Assembly: GCA_902789395.1 (NCBI GenBank) | Contig: CADANY010000003.1 | Coordinates: 121,070-185,069, forward strand | DNA from: an uncultured Bacteroidia bacterium | Lineage (GTDB): Bacteria > Bacteroidota > Bacteroidia > Bacteroidales > UBA932 | Direction of reading: 5' to 3' | DNA: 64,000 nt | In this document: in pieces, positions 52,198 through 60,403 of the stretch | Numbering within the stretch: position 1 is the stretch's first letter | Layout: each line of letters opens with the position of its first letter | The notes under the pieces: generated by a model | The model's database searches: none | What the model was told of the DNA's origin: nothing | The model's input: the letters and a program-made list of their open reading frames with translations, nothing else | Position numbers and translations under genes: made by a program

Positions 52198-52998
52198 ATG
52201 ACAACAGTGCTCGCACTCTTCGGTTTCCTGCAGCTTTCGCTGATAGAAGTCCTGGACATCCTGATGGTTGCCCTGATTATCTTCTTTCTGTTCCGGCTGA
52301 TCCGGGATTCCGCCGCCGTCAATATCTTTACGGCCCTCGTCGTCCTGCTCCTCGGGCAGGTGATCGTCAGCGCTCTCGGCATGAAGATGATGAGCACGAT
52401 CCTGAACGCCCTGCTGGACGTCGGCGTCCTGGCGATCATCGTGATCTTCCAGCCGGAGATCCGCCACTTCCTCAACCGGATCGGATCCCAGACAGGCATC
52501 GCCCGAAAGGCCGGGGATATTTTCAATAAGTTCCTCGGTATCAAGGAAGAACAGATGGGCAGTGCCTCTGTCCAGGAGATTACCGAGGCATGCCGGTCGA
52601 TGGCCGCGGACAAGACCGGGGCCCTAATCGTAATCCCCCACAAAGTATCCCTGGATTCCATCATCGAGACGGGCGACCGGATCGACGCGAATATCAACCG
52701 CAGGCTCATCATGAACCTGTTTTTCAAAAATTCCCCCCTCCACGACGGGGCGATGATTATCAGCGGCAACCGCATTGTAGCCGCCCGGTGCACGCTCCCG
52801 ATTACGGCAAGGACCAATATCCCGCCCAGCTTCGGCATGCGGCACAAGGCCGCGATCGGCATTTCCGAGGAGACGGACGCAGACGTAATCGTCGTCTCCG
52901 AGGAGACCGGGCATATCGTCTTTGTCAACGGCGGGGATGTGACCCTTATTAATAATATAAACGAGCTCAAGCTCAAGCTGGGCTCCGCACTGTCATAG
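52198..52998 (+). CDS. cdaA: Diadenylate cyclase CdaA
   Basis: 266 residues. Three N-terminal membrane segments (about 1-80) are followed by the DisA_N domain. LHDGAMII is the DGA catalytic motif and FGMRHKAAIG the RHR-type motif. It makes cyclic di-AMP from two ATP, a messenger for osmotic and cell-wall balance. It sits one base before mutS2 and is divergent from the ribosomal operon. Confidence 0.94.
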   Translation: MTTVLALFGFLQLSLIEVLDILMVALIIFFLFRLIRDSAAVNIFTALVVLLLGQVIVSALGMKMMSTILNALLDVGVLAIIVIFQPEIRHFLNRIGSQTGIARKAGDIFNKFLGIKEEQMGSASVQEITEACRSMAADKTGALIVIPHKVSLDSIIETGDRIDANINRRLIMNLFFKNSPLHDGAMIISGNRIVAARCTLPITARTNIPPSFGMRHKAAIGISEETDADVIVVSEETGHIVFVNGGDVTLINNINELKLKLGSALS

Positions 52999-52999
52999 A

Positions 53000-55528
53000 A
53001 TGATCGACAAGAGATTAGAGGAGAAACTGGGATTCAGCAGGGTAAGGACGGCTATTTCCGACCGTTGTTCGACGGATTACGCAGCGGAACGGGTGGCGAC
53101 GGAAGAATTCTCCTGCGAGGCGAAAGAGATCCAGCAGCGGCTCGCCGCGACCGACGAGATGCGGCTGATCCTGATGTTTGAAGAGAACTTCCCGACGAGC
53201 GGATATATCGACTGTATCGGCTTTCTGGAGGCAATCGGGAAGGATGCGTCGATCGACCAGCTCTCCCTCGGCAAACTCCGGACCCTCCTCGATACCCAGC
53301 GGAAGATCCTCCATTTCTTCCGGGGGATCAAGGACGGAATCTATCCCTGCCTGAAAAAGGCGGCTGACAGCGTCCTCTCGTTCCCGGAAGTCGTCCGCCG
53401 CATCGACGGAATCCTCGACAAGTACGGAGAAATCAAGGACTCGGCCTCCGATGCCCTCTTCGATATCCGCCGGAGCATCCGGGAGAAGGAACTGAACGTC
53501 TCGAAACGCATCAACGCCATCCTTCGGAAGGCCCAGCAGGACGGGATTGTCGACGCCGACGCGGGGATCTCGATCCGCGACGGGAAGATGCTCATCCCGG
53601 TCAATTCTTCCCGGAAAAAGTCGCTTCCGGGTTTTGTCCATGACGAGTCGGCCTCGGGCAAGACAACCTTTGTCGAGCCTTCGGAGATCGTAGAGATGAA
53701 CAATGAGATCAGCGAACTGCATTTTGCGGAGACGCGCGAGATCTCAAAGATCCTGCGGGAATTCTCCGACTTCCTGAGGCCCTATGTCCCTGACCTGCTC
53801 GATGCGGCCGTGTTTATCGGGGAGATGGACTTTCTGATGGCCAAGGCCCAGGTCGCCCTGGATTATATAGCCGGAATGCCGGTCATCTCTACGGACGGGA
53901 CCTTGAGCCTCCGGAAGGCCCGCCACCCCCTGCTTGAGAAGGCCCTGAAAAAAGAGAAGAAACCTATCGTCCCCCTGACCGTATCCCTTACGCCCGAGAA
54001 GCATATCCTGCTGATTTCCGGCCCGAACGCAGGCGGAAAGTCCGTCTGTCTGAAGACGGCCGGACTGCTTCAGTATATGTTCCAGTGGGGCATGCTGATT
54101 CCGACTTCCGAATCCTCGGAACTTCCTGTCTTCGACAGGATTATGGTCTCGATCGGGGACGACCAGTCGATCGATAACGATCTCTCGACCTACAGCTCTT
54201 TCCTGTCAGACATGCGATCCATGCTCGCCGAGGCGGACGCGAAGACCCTCGTGCTGATTGACGAGTTCGGATCGGGGACGGAACCCGCCGCCGGCGGAGC
54301 GATCGCCGAGGCCATCCTCGCCGCCCTGGACGAACGCGGGACCTACGGGGTGATTACGACCCATTACACAAACCTTAAACTCTACGCCTCCGGGGCGCAG
54401 ACGGGGGTTATCAACGGGGCCATGCTCTTCGACGGGCAGAAAATCGAACCGATGTTCAAGCTGGAGATCGGCCTCCCGGGCAATTCCTTCGCCTTTGAAC
54501 TGGCCCGCAAGATGGGCCTGCCGGAAGATATCGTCAAGGACGCCGAGAACCGCGCCGGCGAGGAATTCGTCGGGATCGAGCGGAACCTCCGGAAGATCGC
54601 ACGGAACCGGAAGGCCCTCGACGAGAAACTCCAGAAAATCCGCGCGACGGACAAGACGCTGGAACATATTACCGACAAATACCAGAAAGAGCTTTCGGAC
54701 ATCAAGCAGCTCCGCCGGAACATCCTCGACGAAGCCAAACAGGAAGCGGAGGATATTATCCGGAGTGCCAACAAGCAGGTAGAGCATACGATCCGGACGA
54801 TCAAGGAGACGCAGGCAGAGAAAACTGCGACCCAGGACGCCCGGAAGGAACTGCAGGACTTCCTCGGCGCTCTCGAAGAGAAGAAGGTCCGGGACAAGCG
54901 GAACCGGGAGGAATACCTCGAAAAGAAACTCCAGGATCTTGAAAAGCGGAAAGAAAAGGAGAAGGCCCGGAAAGCCAAAAGGGCCCGCACCGAAGGGCAG
55001 GAAGGCCGGAGTGCCGCCGAACTCGAAGAGCAGCAGCTCAACGCGTTCCGTTCCGCTCCGCTGCAGGTCGGAGAAAAGGTCCGCCTGAAGGACAACGGGA
55101 TGGTCGGAGAGATCAGCAAGGTCTCGGCCAAAGCCGTTTCGGTCATCATCGGCAGTATTACGACAAAACTTCCCCGGGAGCGGGTCGAGCGGGTAACCTC
55201 GAACGAGTACCGCGCGGCGCTCAAACAGACGGCCCCCCCGCCCCGCCAGCAGTACGACCTCGGACTGAGCGAACGGAAACTGAATTTCAAGCCGGAAATC
55301 GACCTTCGCGGGGCCCGCGTCAGCGAAGCCATCGAGATTGTCATGCGCTTCCTCGATGATGCGATCATGCTGGACGTCCCTTCGGTGCGGATCCTGCACG
55401 GGAAGGGGACCGGCGCCCTGCGGGAGGAGATCCAGAAATATGCCCGTACGGTCCGGGGCGTAACGTCCGTCTCCGACGAGCAAATCCAGTTCGGAGGCAG
55501 CGGAGTAACCGTCGTAAAGTTCAGGTAA
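53000..55528 (+). CDS. mutS2: Endonuclease MutS2
   Basis: 842 residues. The MutS core has Walker A GPNAGGKSVCLKT and Walker B LVLIDEFGSGTEP. A long coiled coil rich in Lys/Glu (about 510-680) follows, then the C-terminal Smr nuclease domain (IDLRGARVSEAIE, ILHGKGTGALRE). MutS2 suppresses homologous recombination and rescues collided ribosomes in other bacteria (family knowledge). It follows cdaA by one base. Confidence 0.95.
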   Translation: MIDKRLEEKLGFSRVRTAISDRCSTDYAAERVATEEFSCEAKEIQQRLAATDEMRLILMFEENFPTSGYIDCIGFLEAIGKDASIDQLSLGKLRTLLDTQRKILHFFRGIKDGIYPCLKKAADSVLSFPEVVRRIDGILDKYGEIKDSASDALFDIRRSIREKELNVSKRINAILRKAQQDGIVDADAGISIRDGKMLIPVNSSRKKSLPGFVHDESASGKTTFVEPSEIVEMNNEISELHFAETREISKILREFSDFLRPYVPDLLDAAVFIGEMDFLMAKAQVALDYIAGMPVISTDGTLSLRKARHPLLEKALKKEKKPIVPLTVSLTPEKHILLISGPNAGGKSVCLKTAGLLQYMFQWGMLIPTSESSELPVFDRIMVSIGDDQSIDNDLSTYSSFLSDMRSMLAEADAKTLVLIDEFGSGTEPAAGGAIAEAILAALDERGTYGVITTHYTNLKLYASGAQTGVINGAMLFDGQKIEPMFKLEIGLPGNSFAFELARKMGLPEDIVKDAENRAGEEFVGIERNLRKIARNRKALDEKLQKIRATDKTLEHITDKYQKELSDIKQLRRNILDEAKQEAEDIIRSANKQVEHTIRTIKETQAEKTATQDARKELQDFLGALEEKKVRDKRNREEYLEKKLQDLEKRKEKEKARKAKRARTEGQEGRSAAELEEQQLNAFRSAPLQVGEKVRLKDNGMVGEISKVSAKAVSVIIGSITTKLPRERVERVTSNEYRAALKQTAPPPRQQYDLGLSERKLNFKPEIDLRGARVSEAIEIVMRFLDDAIMLDVPSVRILHGKGTGALREEIQKYARTVRGVTSVSDEQIQFGGSGVTVVKFR

Positions 55529-55532
55529 TCAA

Positions 55533-55910
55533 ATGATTGTAAAAGGCAAAAAGGCGCTCGGGGAGCTCGGGGAACAAGTATCCTGCGATTTTCTCGTTTC
55601 GCAGGGCCATCGGATTCTTGAGCGGAACTGGCGGAGCGGCCATCTTGAGATAGATATTATTTCCGAAGACCGGAACGGCGTACATTTTGTAGAAGTAAAA
55701 AGCCGTACGGCTCCCGTGGAAACGGACCCGGAAGAAAAGGTTGACGCCCTCAAGCAGAAAAAGATCTGCGCCGCCGCGCTGAAATATCTCGCAAGCGGCC
55801 GGACCCCGGGAGACCGGGAGGTCTTTTTCGATATCATCTCCATCGTCTTTGAGGGCGAGGCCCATACCCTGAGGTACTTTCCCGAGGCCTGGATACCAAT
55901 GTACACATAA
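55533..55910 (+). CDS. yraN: YraN/UPF0102 family nuclease-like protein
   Basis: 125 residues with the endonuclease-like motifs GELGEQVSCDFLVSQGHRIL, HLEIDIISEDRNGVHFVEVK (D and E-x-K) and a basic loop. Function is not settled for the family. It lies 4 bp after mutS2. Confidence 0.9.
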   Translation: MIVKGKKALGELGEQVSCDFLVSQGHRILERNWRSGHLEIDIISEDRNGVHFVEVKSRTAPVETDPEEKVDALKQKKICAAALKYLASGRTPGDREVFFDIISIVFEGEAHTLRYFPEAWIPMYT

Positions 55911-55923
55911 TCATAACGCTTAT

Positions 55924-57009
55924 ATGAACCCCAACCATTATTGCGTCATCATGGCCGGCGGATCCGGGAATTGGTTCTGGCCCGTCGCCCGCGAAAACCG
56001 GCCGAAAGAGTTTCTCAGCATTACGGGGAAACCGTTCCTGCAGGAAACCTATAACCGCTTTTCAGAGATCGTTCCCCGGAAAAATATCCTCGTCGTAACC
56101 CTGGAGCGCTATGCGAAAGAAGCGCGGAAGATCCTCCCGGACATTCCGGAGGAGAACCTTCTCCTCGAGCCTTACAGTCGGCATACGACCCCCTGTATGG
56201 CCTACGCAACCTATACGATCCTTCGCAGGAATCCGGAAGCCGTCATTGTCGCAACCCCTTCCGACCATGTCATCCGCGACGAAGAACTCTTCAAGTTCTC
56301 CATTCTCAATGCCCTGGAATATGCCGGACGGGAACCGGTCCTGATGACCCTCGGCATCGTCCCGAAGAGCCCCTCGGACAATTTCGGATATATCCAGGTC
56401 ATGGGCGGACGCCATAACGTCACCGATAAGCCTCTGAAGGTCAAGACCTTTACCGAAAAGCCTTCGGAAGATCTCGCGAAAGTATTCATCCGCAGCGGAG
56501 AGTTCTACTGGAACTCGGGTATCTTCGTATGGTCCGCCGAAACAATCCGGAAAGAGATGGAACGGCTGGTCCCGGAAGTGACCCGGCTCTTTACCGGATG
56601 GGAGGAGAACCTCGGCACTCCCGGAGAAAAGACCTTCCTCGAACATGCTTACGCTGACTGCCCGAAGATCTCCCTGGACCACGGCGTCATGGAAAAAACA
56701 GACTCAGCCTGGCTCTATCCCGCCACTTTCGGGTGGTACGATATCGGAAGCTGGGAGGCGCTCTACAACTATGCCCCGGTGAAAGACCGGAAAGGAAATG
56801 CCGTCCGCTGCGACAAGTCCCTTATGGACGAGTGCCACGGAAACCTCGTTCTCCAGACCAATCCGAAAAAACTCGTCGCCCTCAACGGCCTGAAGGATTT
56901 CATCGTCGTCGATACGGAAGACGTGCTGATGATCTGCCCGCGCGACGACAAAGCCTTCAAAGACTTCATCTCCGACATCGCCATGCCGGACTTTGAGGAT
57001 TACAGATAA
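55924..57009 (+). CDS. manC: Mannose-1-phosphate guanylyltransferase
   Basis: 361 residues. It makes GDP-mannose from mannose-1-phosphate and GTP for surface polysaccharides. The nucleotide-binding motif is IMAGGSGNWFWPVAREN, with GNWF in place of the more usual GxRx(W). Further motifs are ATPSDHVIRDEELF, FTEKPS and YWNSGIFVWSAETI. No C-terminal PMI domain. The missing Arg in the first motif is shared by a group of Bacteroidetes enzymes as far as I recall, but this should be kept as a caveat. Confidence 0.87.
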   Translation: MNPNHYCVIMAGGSGNWFWPVARENRPKEFLSITGKPFLQETYNRFSEIVPRKNILVVTLERYAKEARKILPDIPEENLLLEPYSRHTTPCMAYATYTILRRNPEAVIVATPSDHVIRDEELFKFSILNALEYAGREPVLMTLGIVPKSPSDNFGYIQVMGGRHNVTDKPLKVKTFTEKPSEDLAKVFIRSGEFYWNSGIFVWSAETIRKEMERLVPEVTRLFTGWEENLGTPGEKTFLEHAYADCPKISLDHGVMEKTDSAWLYPATFGWYDIGSWEALYNYAPVKDRKGNAVRCDKSLMDECHGNLVLQTNPKKLVALNGLKDFIVVDTEDVLMICPRDDKAFKDFISDIAMPDFEDYR

Positions 57010-57015
57010 GTTCCT

Positions 57016-57552
57016 ATGAAAAGAATCGTTTTGTTTGCCGTAATGATCCTGCTGGTAGCGGGATGCGGGCCGAAAAAGGAAAAGCTGGAGTTCGGAGAAA
57101 TCGTTCCGACCCGGGAAGGGTTCCTGCTCCCGATCCAGAGGAGTCCGGAATCGAAGAGGATCGATTATACCGTAGAGCTGGCATTTTCGGAAAATGCCGC
57201 CATTCTCTACAGCAAAAGGGAGATGCACTCCTGCTTCCTGACATTCGCCTACTCCATTCCCGAAACCGGAGGACAGGACATCAGTACGCTGGACCTGGAT
57301 TTTCATGACCGAGTCGATGGGATCTGGGTCTACCGCGCTCCCTATCCCCTCTTCCCGGCACGCAAGATTCTCGACAATGTCATCCAGACCGCCGTATACT
57401 ATGCTCCGGAAGGCGTCGGCCTTCCCCAGAAAGAAGTGAAGGATAAGGATGGAAGCCGGCTGTTTTATCCGGACTACAAAGGATACTTCTTTATCTTCAA
57501 CCGGGAAGAGACGCTAAACTGGTTCAAACCCGCGCTGGATCACATCAAATAA
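57016..57552 (+). CDS. Small lipoprotein of unknown function
   Basis: 178 residues with a lipoprotein signal peptide (MKRIVLFAVMILLVAGC). The mature part is a compact, mixed alpha/beta type sequence with ILYSKREMHSCFLTFAY and YYAPEGVGLPQKEV. No family recognised. It follows manC by 6 bp and is convergent with the next gene, 3 bp away. Confidence 0.7.
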   Translation: MKRIVLFAVMILLVAGCGPKKEKLEFGEIVPTREGFLLPIQRSPESKRIDYTVELAFSENAAILYSKREMHSCFLTFAYSIPETGGQDISTLDLDFHDRVDGIWVYRAPYPLFPARKILDNVIQTAVYYAPEGVGLPQKEVKDKDGSRLFYPDYKGYFFIFNREETLNWFKPALDHIK

Positions 57553-57555
57553 GAC

Positions 57556-58215
57556 CTATTTGAGCCCTTCCATAAGCTTTTCAACTTCTTCGTAAACGGA
57601 GAAGTTGATTTTGTTTTCTTCGAGATAGTTCTCAATCCAGGCTTTCTTCTCGGGGAAAAACTTGCAGAGAAGTTTTTTCGAAGGGACATAGACCCGTCCA
57701 TTCTTGTAAAGAAACGGGGTTTCTTTGGTTTCATAACGGATATCTCCGTTAAACTGGAACTGGGTCCCGTCTCCGGTTCCGATCCCCTGGAGCGACTTGA
57801 TGCTCGACGTGGCGGAAACCGTTCCGTAGGCTCCGCGTTTGGTGTCATCGAACTTGAGCCGTTTCTCGACACAAAGCATCACATCTCCATAAGCCCCGAC
57901 AACCCCGAGATAGCTCTTCTGCGGACGGATGAACAGAACGCCTCCGATCGTAACCCGGTCGACGGCATCATTGTCGATAAAGGCCTTTTCCGATCCATCC
58001 GTATCGATATACCGGAGCGTCTGGTCAAGGGTGCTGATATTAAATGAGCCACGGGAATAACCTCCATCCTTATAGACGAGATTCCCTTCCGCAAAGGCAG
58101 GAAGAATATATTTGACGCTGTCGGGAAGCGAGGCCTCGAACGAGGCCTGGCGGGACTGGGCCGCGGAAAAGAAGGCAGCGAGGATGAAAAGGGATGTGAA
58201 GATAGCGCGTTTCAT
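57556..58215 (-). CDS. Exported protein of unknown function
   Basis: 219 residues with a Sec signal peptide (MKRAIFTSLFILAAFFSAAQ). Mature part is beta-rich with YKDGGYSRGSFNISTLDQTL and VDRVTIGGVLFIRP. It resembles no family I can name; small Bacteroidetes exported proteins of this size are often conserved hypotheticals. Own -7 box upstream. Confidence 0.72.
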   Translation of the reverse strand: MKRAIFTSLFILAAFFSAAQSRQASFEASLPDSVKYILPAFAEGNLVYKDGGYSRGSFNISTLDQTLRYIDTDGSEKAFIDNDAVDRVTIGGVLFIRPQKSYLGVVGAYGDVMLCVEKRLKFDDTKRGAYGTVSATSSIKSLQGIGTGDGTQFQFNGDIRYETKETPFLYKNGRVYVPSKKLLCKFFPEKKAWIENYLEENKINFSVYEEVEKLMEGLK

Positions 58216-58233
58216 GACAATCAGTTATTTCTG

Positions 58234-58241
58234 CAAATGTA
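58234..58241 (-). promoter_or_regulatory. -7 promoter box of the exported-protein gene
   Basis: TACATTTG on the minus strand, 18 bp before the ATG at 58215. It lies just behind the susD terminator, so the gene is independent of susCD. Confidence 0.6.
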
Positions 58242-58256
58242 ATAATAATCTATCAG

Positions 58257-58288
58257 AAAAAAGAGAGCAGCCGGATTGGCCGCTCTCT
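58257..58288 (-). terminator. Terminator of the susCD operon
   Basis: GAGAGC-GCC stem (58263-58287), with the inner C:A mismatch becoming a G:U pair on the minus strand, followed by a T run on that strand (A run at 58257-58262). Confidence 0.85.
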
Positions 58289-58312
58289 TTCATCATTCAG
58301 GAGAGAAAATAT

Positions 58313-60385
58313 CTACTCCCAGCCCGGGTTCTGGGTAATTTCATAGCCCTTCTCCCTGTACTGGTTGATAACGTCGGTGCAGACCGGCTCCAGGTAGTTG
58401 CGGACGAGGACGTTACGTGCGTCACGATCCTTGAAGTTCTCCGGACGGAGGAAGCCGCGCATCTCGGTAGCATCTACGCCCTTGTCCCAGAACTTGGCAT
58501 CGCCGAGCTTAATGGAACCATCGGCGTTCTTTCCAAGCAGAGGATAGACGGCAACAACACCGAACTTATTTTCGGTAAGGAGGTTGTAACCGACGTCAGC
58601 CTTCGTCTTATGCAGGTTGGTCTTCTGGGCATGACGGTTGCCGGGGAGGTCTGCTGCCTGCTCGGCGGTAAGGGTCGCGGCAAGGTCAAGCTCGACATAA
58701 CCGCCGATACCGATATCCGGGTTGTTGGCTGCGAGCATGAGCTCGAGCTGGCCCCAGCGGCGGATATCGAGAACACGGTACTGCTCGAGGAAGAACTCCA
58801 TACGGCGCTCGCGGCGGATTTCCCAGAGAAGCGGAGAGATTTCGCCACGGGTCTTGTAACCGAGGGTCGTATGGATGGCAGCGCTGGTACGCTCCGGGTC
58901 GTTGATGGAGTTGACGGCGGAGAGCTGGAGCGGAGCGGTCTTCTTGACACCTTTTTCGATGGCCGTCTCGTCGAGAGGACGGGTACGGATCGCGTTGATC
59001 GAAGCATCGAGGTCGGCCTGGGTGACAGCGGCGCCGCCGAACTTGTCGGCGAGTTCAGCCTTGGCCTCAATCCAGTTGAGGACGGTCTCGGCGTAACGGA
59101 CGCACGGATAGCCGTTCTCATTGGTGCAGGAGGCGTAGTAGGTCGGGCAAGTCTTGCCGTTGTAGCTGTACTGGACACCGATACGGTCGATGAACTTCTC
59201 AGTGTAAAGACCGGTTGCGGACGGACGCGGCTCATCCACGAAGGAAGCCTCGAAACGAGGGTCGCGGGTAAGGATCATGTCCTGCATTCTCCAACTGTCG
59301 GCGTTTGCGACGGTTGTAGAGGTATACGGCTTTCCGTCGTTGCAGATCCAAGCCTTGAGGGTCGAAAGGTTACCGGCCATCGACTGACCTTCATAGCCAC
59401 CGTTGCCGCCGGAATAAGAGGCGATGCAGTGCTGGGCAGAGGCATTTACGGACTTGTTGTACTCACGATAGAGAATGATCTCCTTGCTCGCCGGGGTCTT
59501 GTAGAGGGTTCCGAAGAGGGTGCGGAAATCGGTATCGAAAGCGAACTGGCCGGAGTTGATGACTGTCTGGGCAAAGTCGCGGGCCGCCTCAAGGAAGAGT
59601 TTCGCGTTGGCGTCGATGTCAGAGCACGTCTTCATCGCCTCGTCGTTCTTGTGATAGACATACCAGGTACCCTCAAAGAGCATCATCCGGGAAGCGATCG
59701 TTCCGACGACATACTTGTTGACGTAGTTCTGGCCGTCATTTTCGCGGACGTTGTTCATCGCGAACTTGAAGTCCTCGAGAACCTGGGTCATAACGTACGA
59801 ACGCGGATCGCGGTCCTTGTACATGTTGTCATAGTCGGAAGTGCTGACTTCCTCACTGTAATACGGGACGTCGCCGAAGGACTGGACGAAACGGCAGTAC
59901 TCCCAGCCGCGGAAGAAACGGGTAACACCCATCCAGTGGTTGTAGGCCTCGTCGGTGAGGGCGCCCTTCTCTTTCATCTGGTTCAGGCGGCTCATCAGAA
60001 GGTTCCACTTGCGGATATACGCGAAGTTCCAGGGGCCGGAGCCGCGGCGGGCAAGCCATACGCCACGGTAGGGCGTAGACTCAGCACGGTACCAGTTGTC
60101 AGCGGGAACGGAGAGAAGGATATCTCCCTGGGTTCCGGACGTGGTGCGTTCGTCGCTCATCTCATAGGAGTAGCATGCGGGAGCATAGACGGAACCCCAG
60201 TTGTCGGAGTAGCCGTTGAAGTAGTTGCCGTAGGCTCCGTTCACGAAGAGACGGACATTCGCTTCGCTCTTCCAGTAGTTGCCGTCATCCATCGACGTCA
60301 GACTCTGCCTGTCGAGGAAGTCGGTACAACCGGTTATCGCGAGAACAAGTGCGGCGGCTGAAAGGATATTGATAATCTTTTTCAT
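58313..60385 (-). CDS. SusD/RagB-family nutrient-binding lipoprotein
   Basis: 690 residues. Lipoprotein signal peptide ends in ALVLAITGC. N-terminal CTDFLDRQSLTSMDDGNYWK is typical of SusD-like proteins, and helical TPR-like pieces occur (YNHWMGVTRFFRGWEYCRFV, CVRYAETVLNWIEAKAEL). SusD-like proteins sit on the outer face and cover the SusC channel. It is 18 bp downstream of the susC gene and ends the operon; no glycoside hydrolase or regulator is linked in the window, so the substrate cannot be inferred. Confidence 0.93.
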   Translation of the reverse strand: MKKIINILSAAALVLAITGCTDFLDRQSLTSMDDGNYWKSEANVRLFVNGAYGNYFNGYSDNWGSVYAPACYSYEMSDERTTSGTQGDILLSVPADNWYRAESTPYRGVWLARRGSGPWNFAYIRKWNLLMSRLNQMKEKGALTDEAYNHWMGVTRFFRGWEYCRFVQSFGDVPYYSEEVSTSDYDNMYKDRDPRSYVMTQVLEDFKFAMNNVRENDGQNYVNKYVVGTIASRMMLFEGTWYVYHKNDEAMKTCSDIDANAKLFLEAARDFAQTVINSGQFAFDTDFRTLFGTLYKTPASKEIILYREYNKSVNASAQHCIASYSGGNGGYEGQSMAGNLSTLKAWICNDGKPYTSTTVANADSWRMQDMILTRDPRFEASFVDEPRPSATGLYTEKFIDRIGVQYSYNGKTCPTYYASCTNENGYPCVRYAETVLNWIEAKAELADKFGGAAVTQADLDASINAIRTRPLDETAIEKGVKKTAPLQLSAVNSINDPERTSAAIHTTLGYKTRGEISPLLWEIRRERRMEFFLEQYRVLDIRRWGQLELMLAANNPDIGIGGYVELDLAATLTAEQAADLPGNRHAQKTNLHKTKADVGYNLLTENKFGVVAVYPLLGKNADGSIKLGDAKFWDKGVDATEMRGFLRPENFKDRDARNVLVRNYLEPVCTDVINQYREKGYEITQNPGWE

Positions 60386-60403
60386 ATTCTGAAATGCTGT
60401 ATT

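Noticed and set aside
54206..55483. 425-codon minus-strand open frame
   Set aside because: Mirror of the mutS2 coiled coil and Smr region; no recognisable domain.
58112..60361. 749-codon plus-strand open frame
   Set aside because: Antisense to the susD gene, with low-complexity composition typical of a mirror frame.
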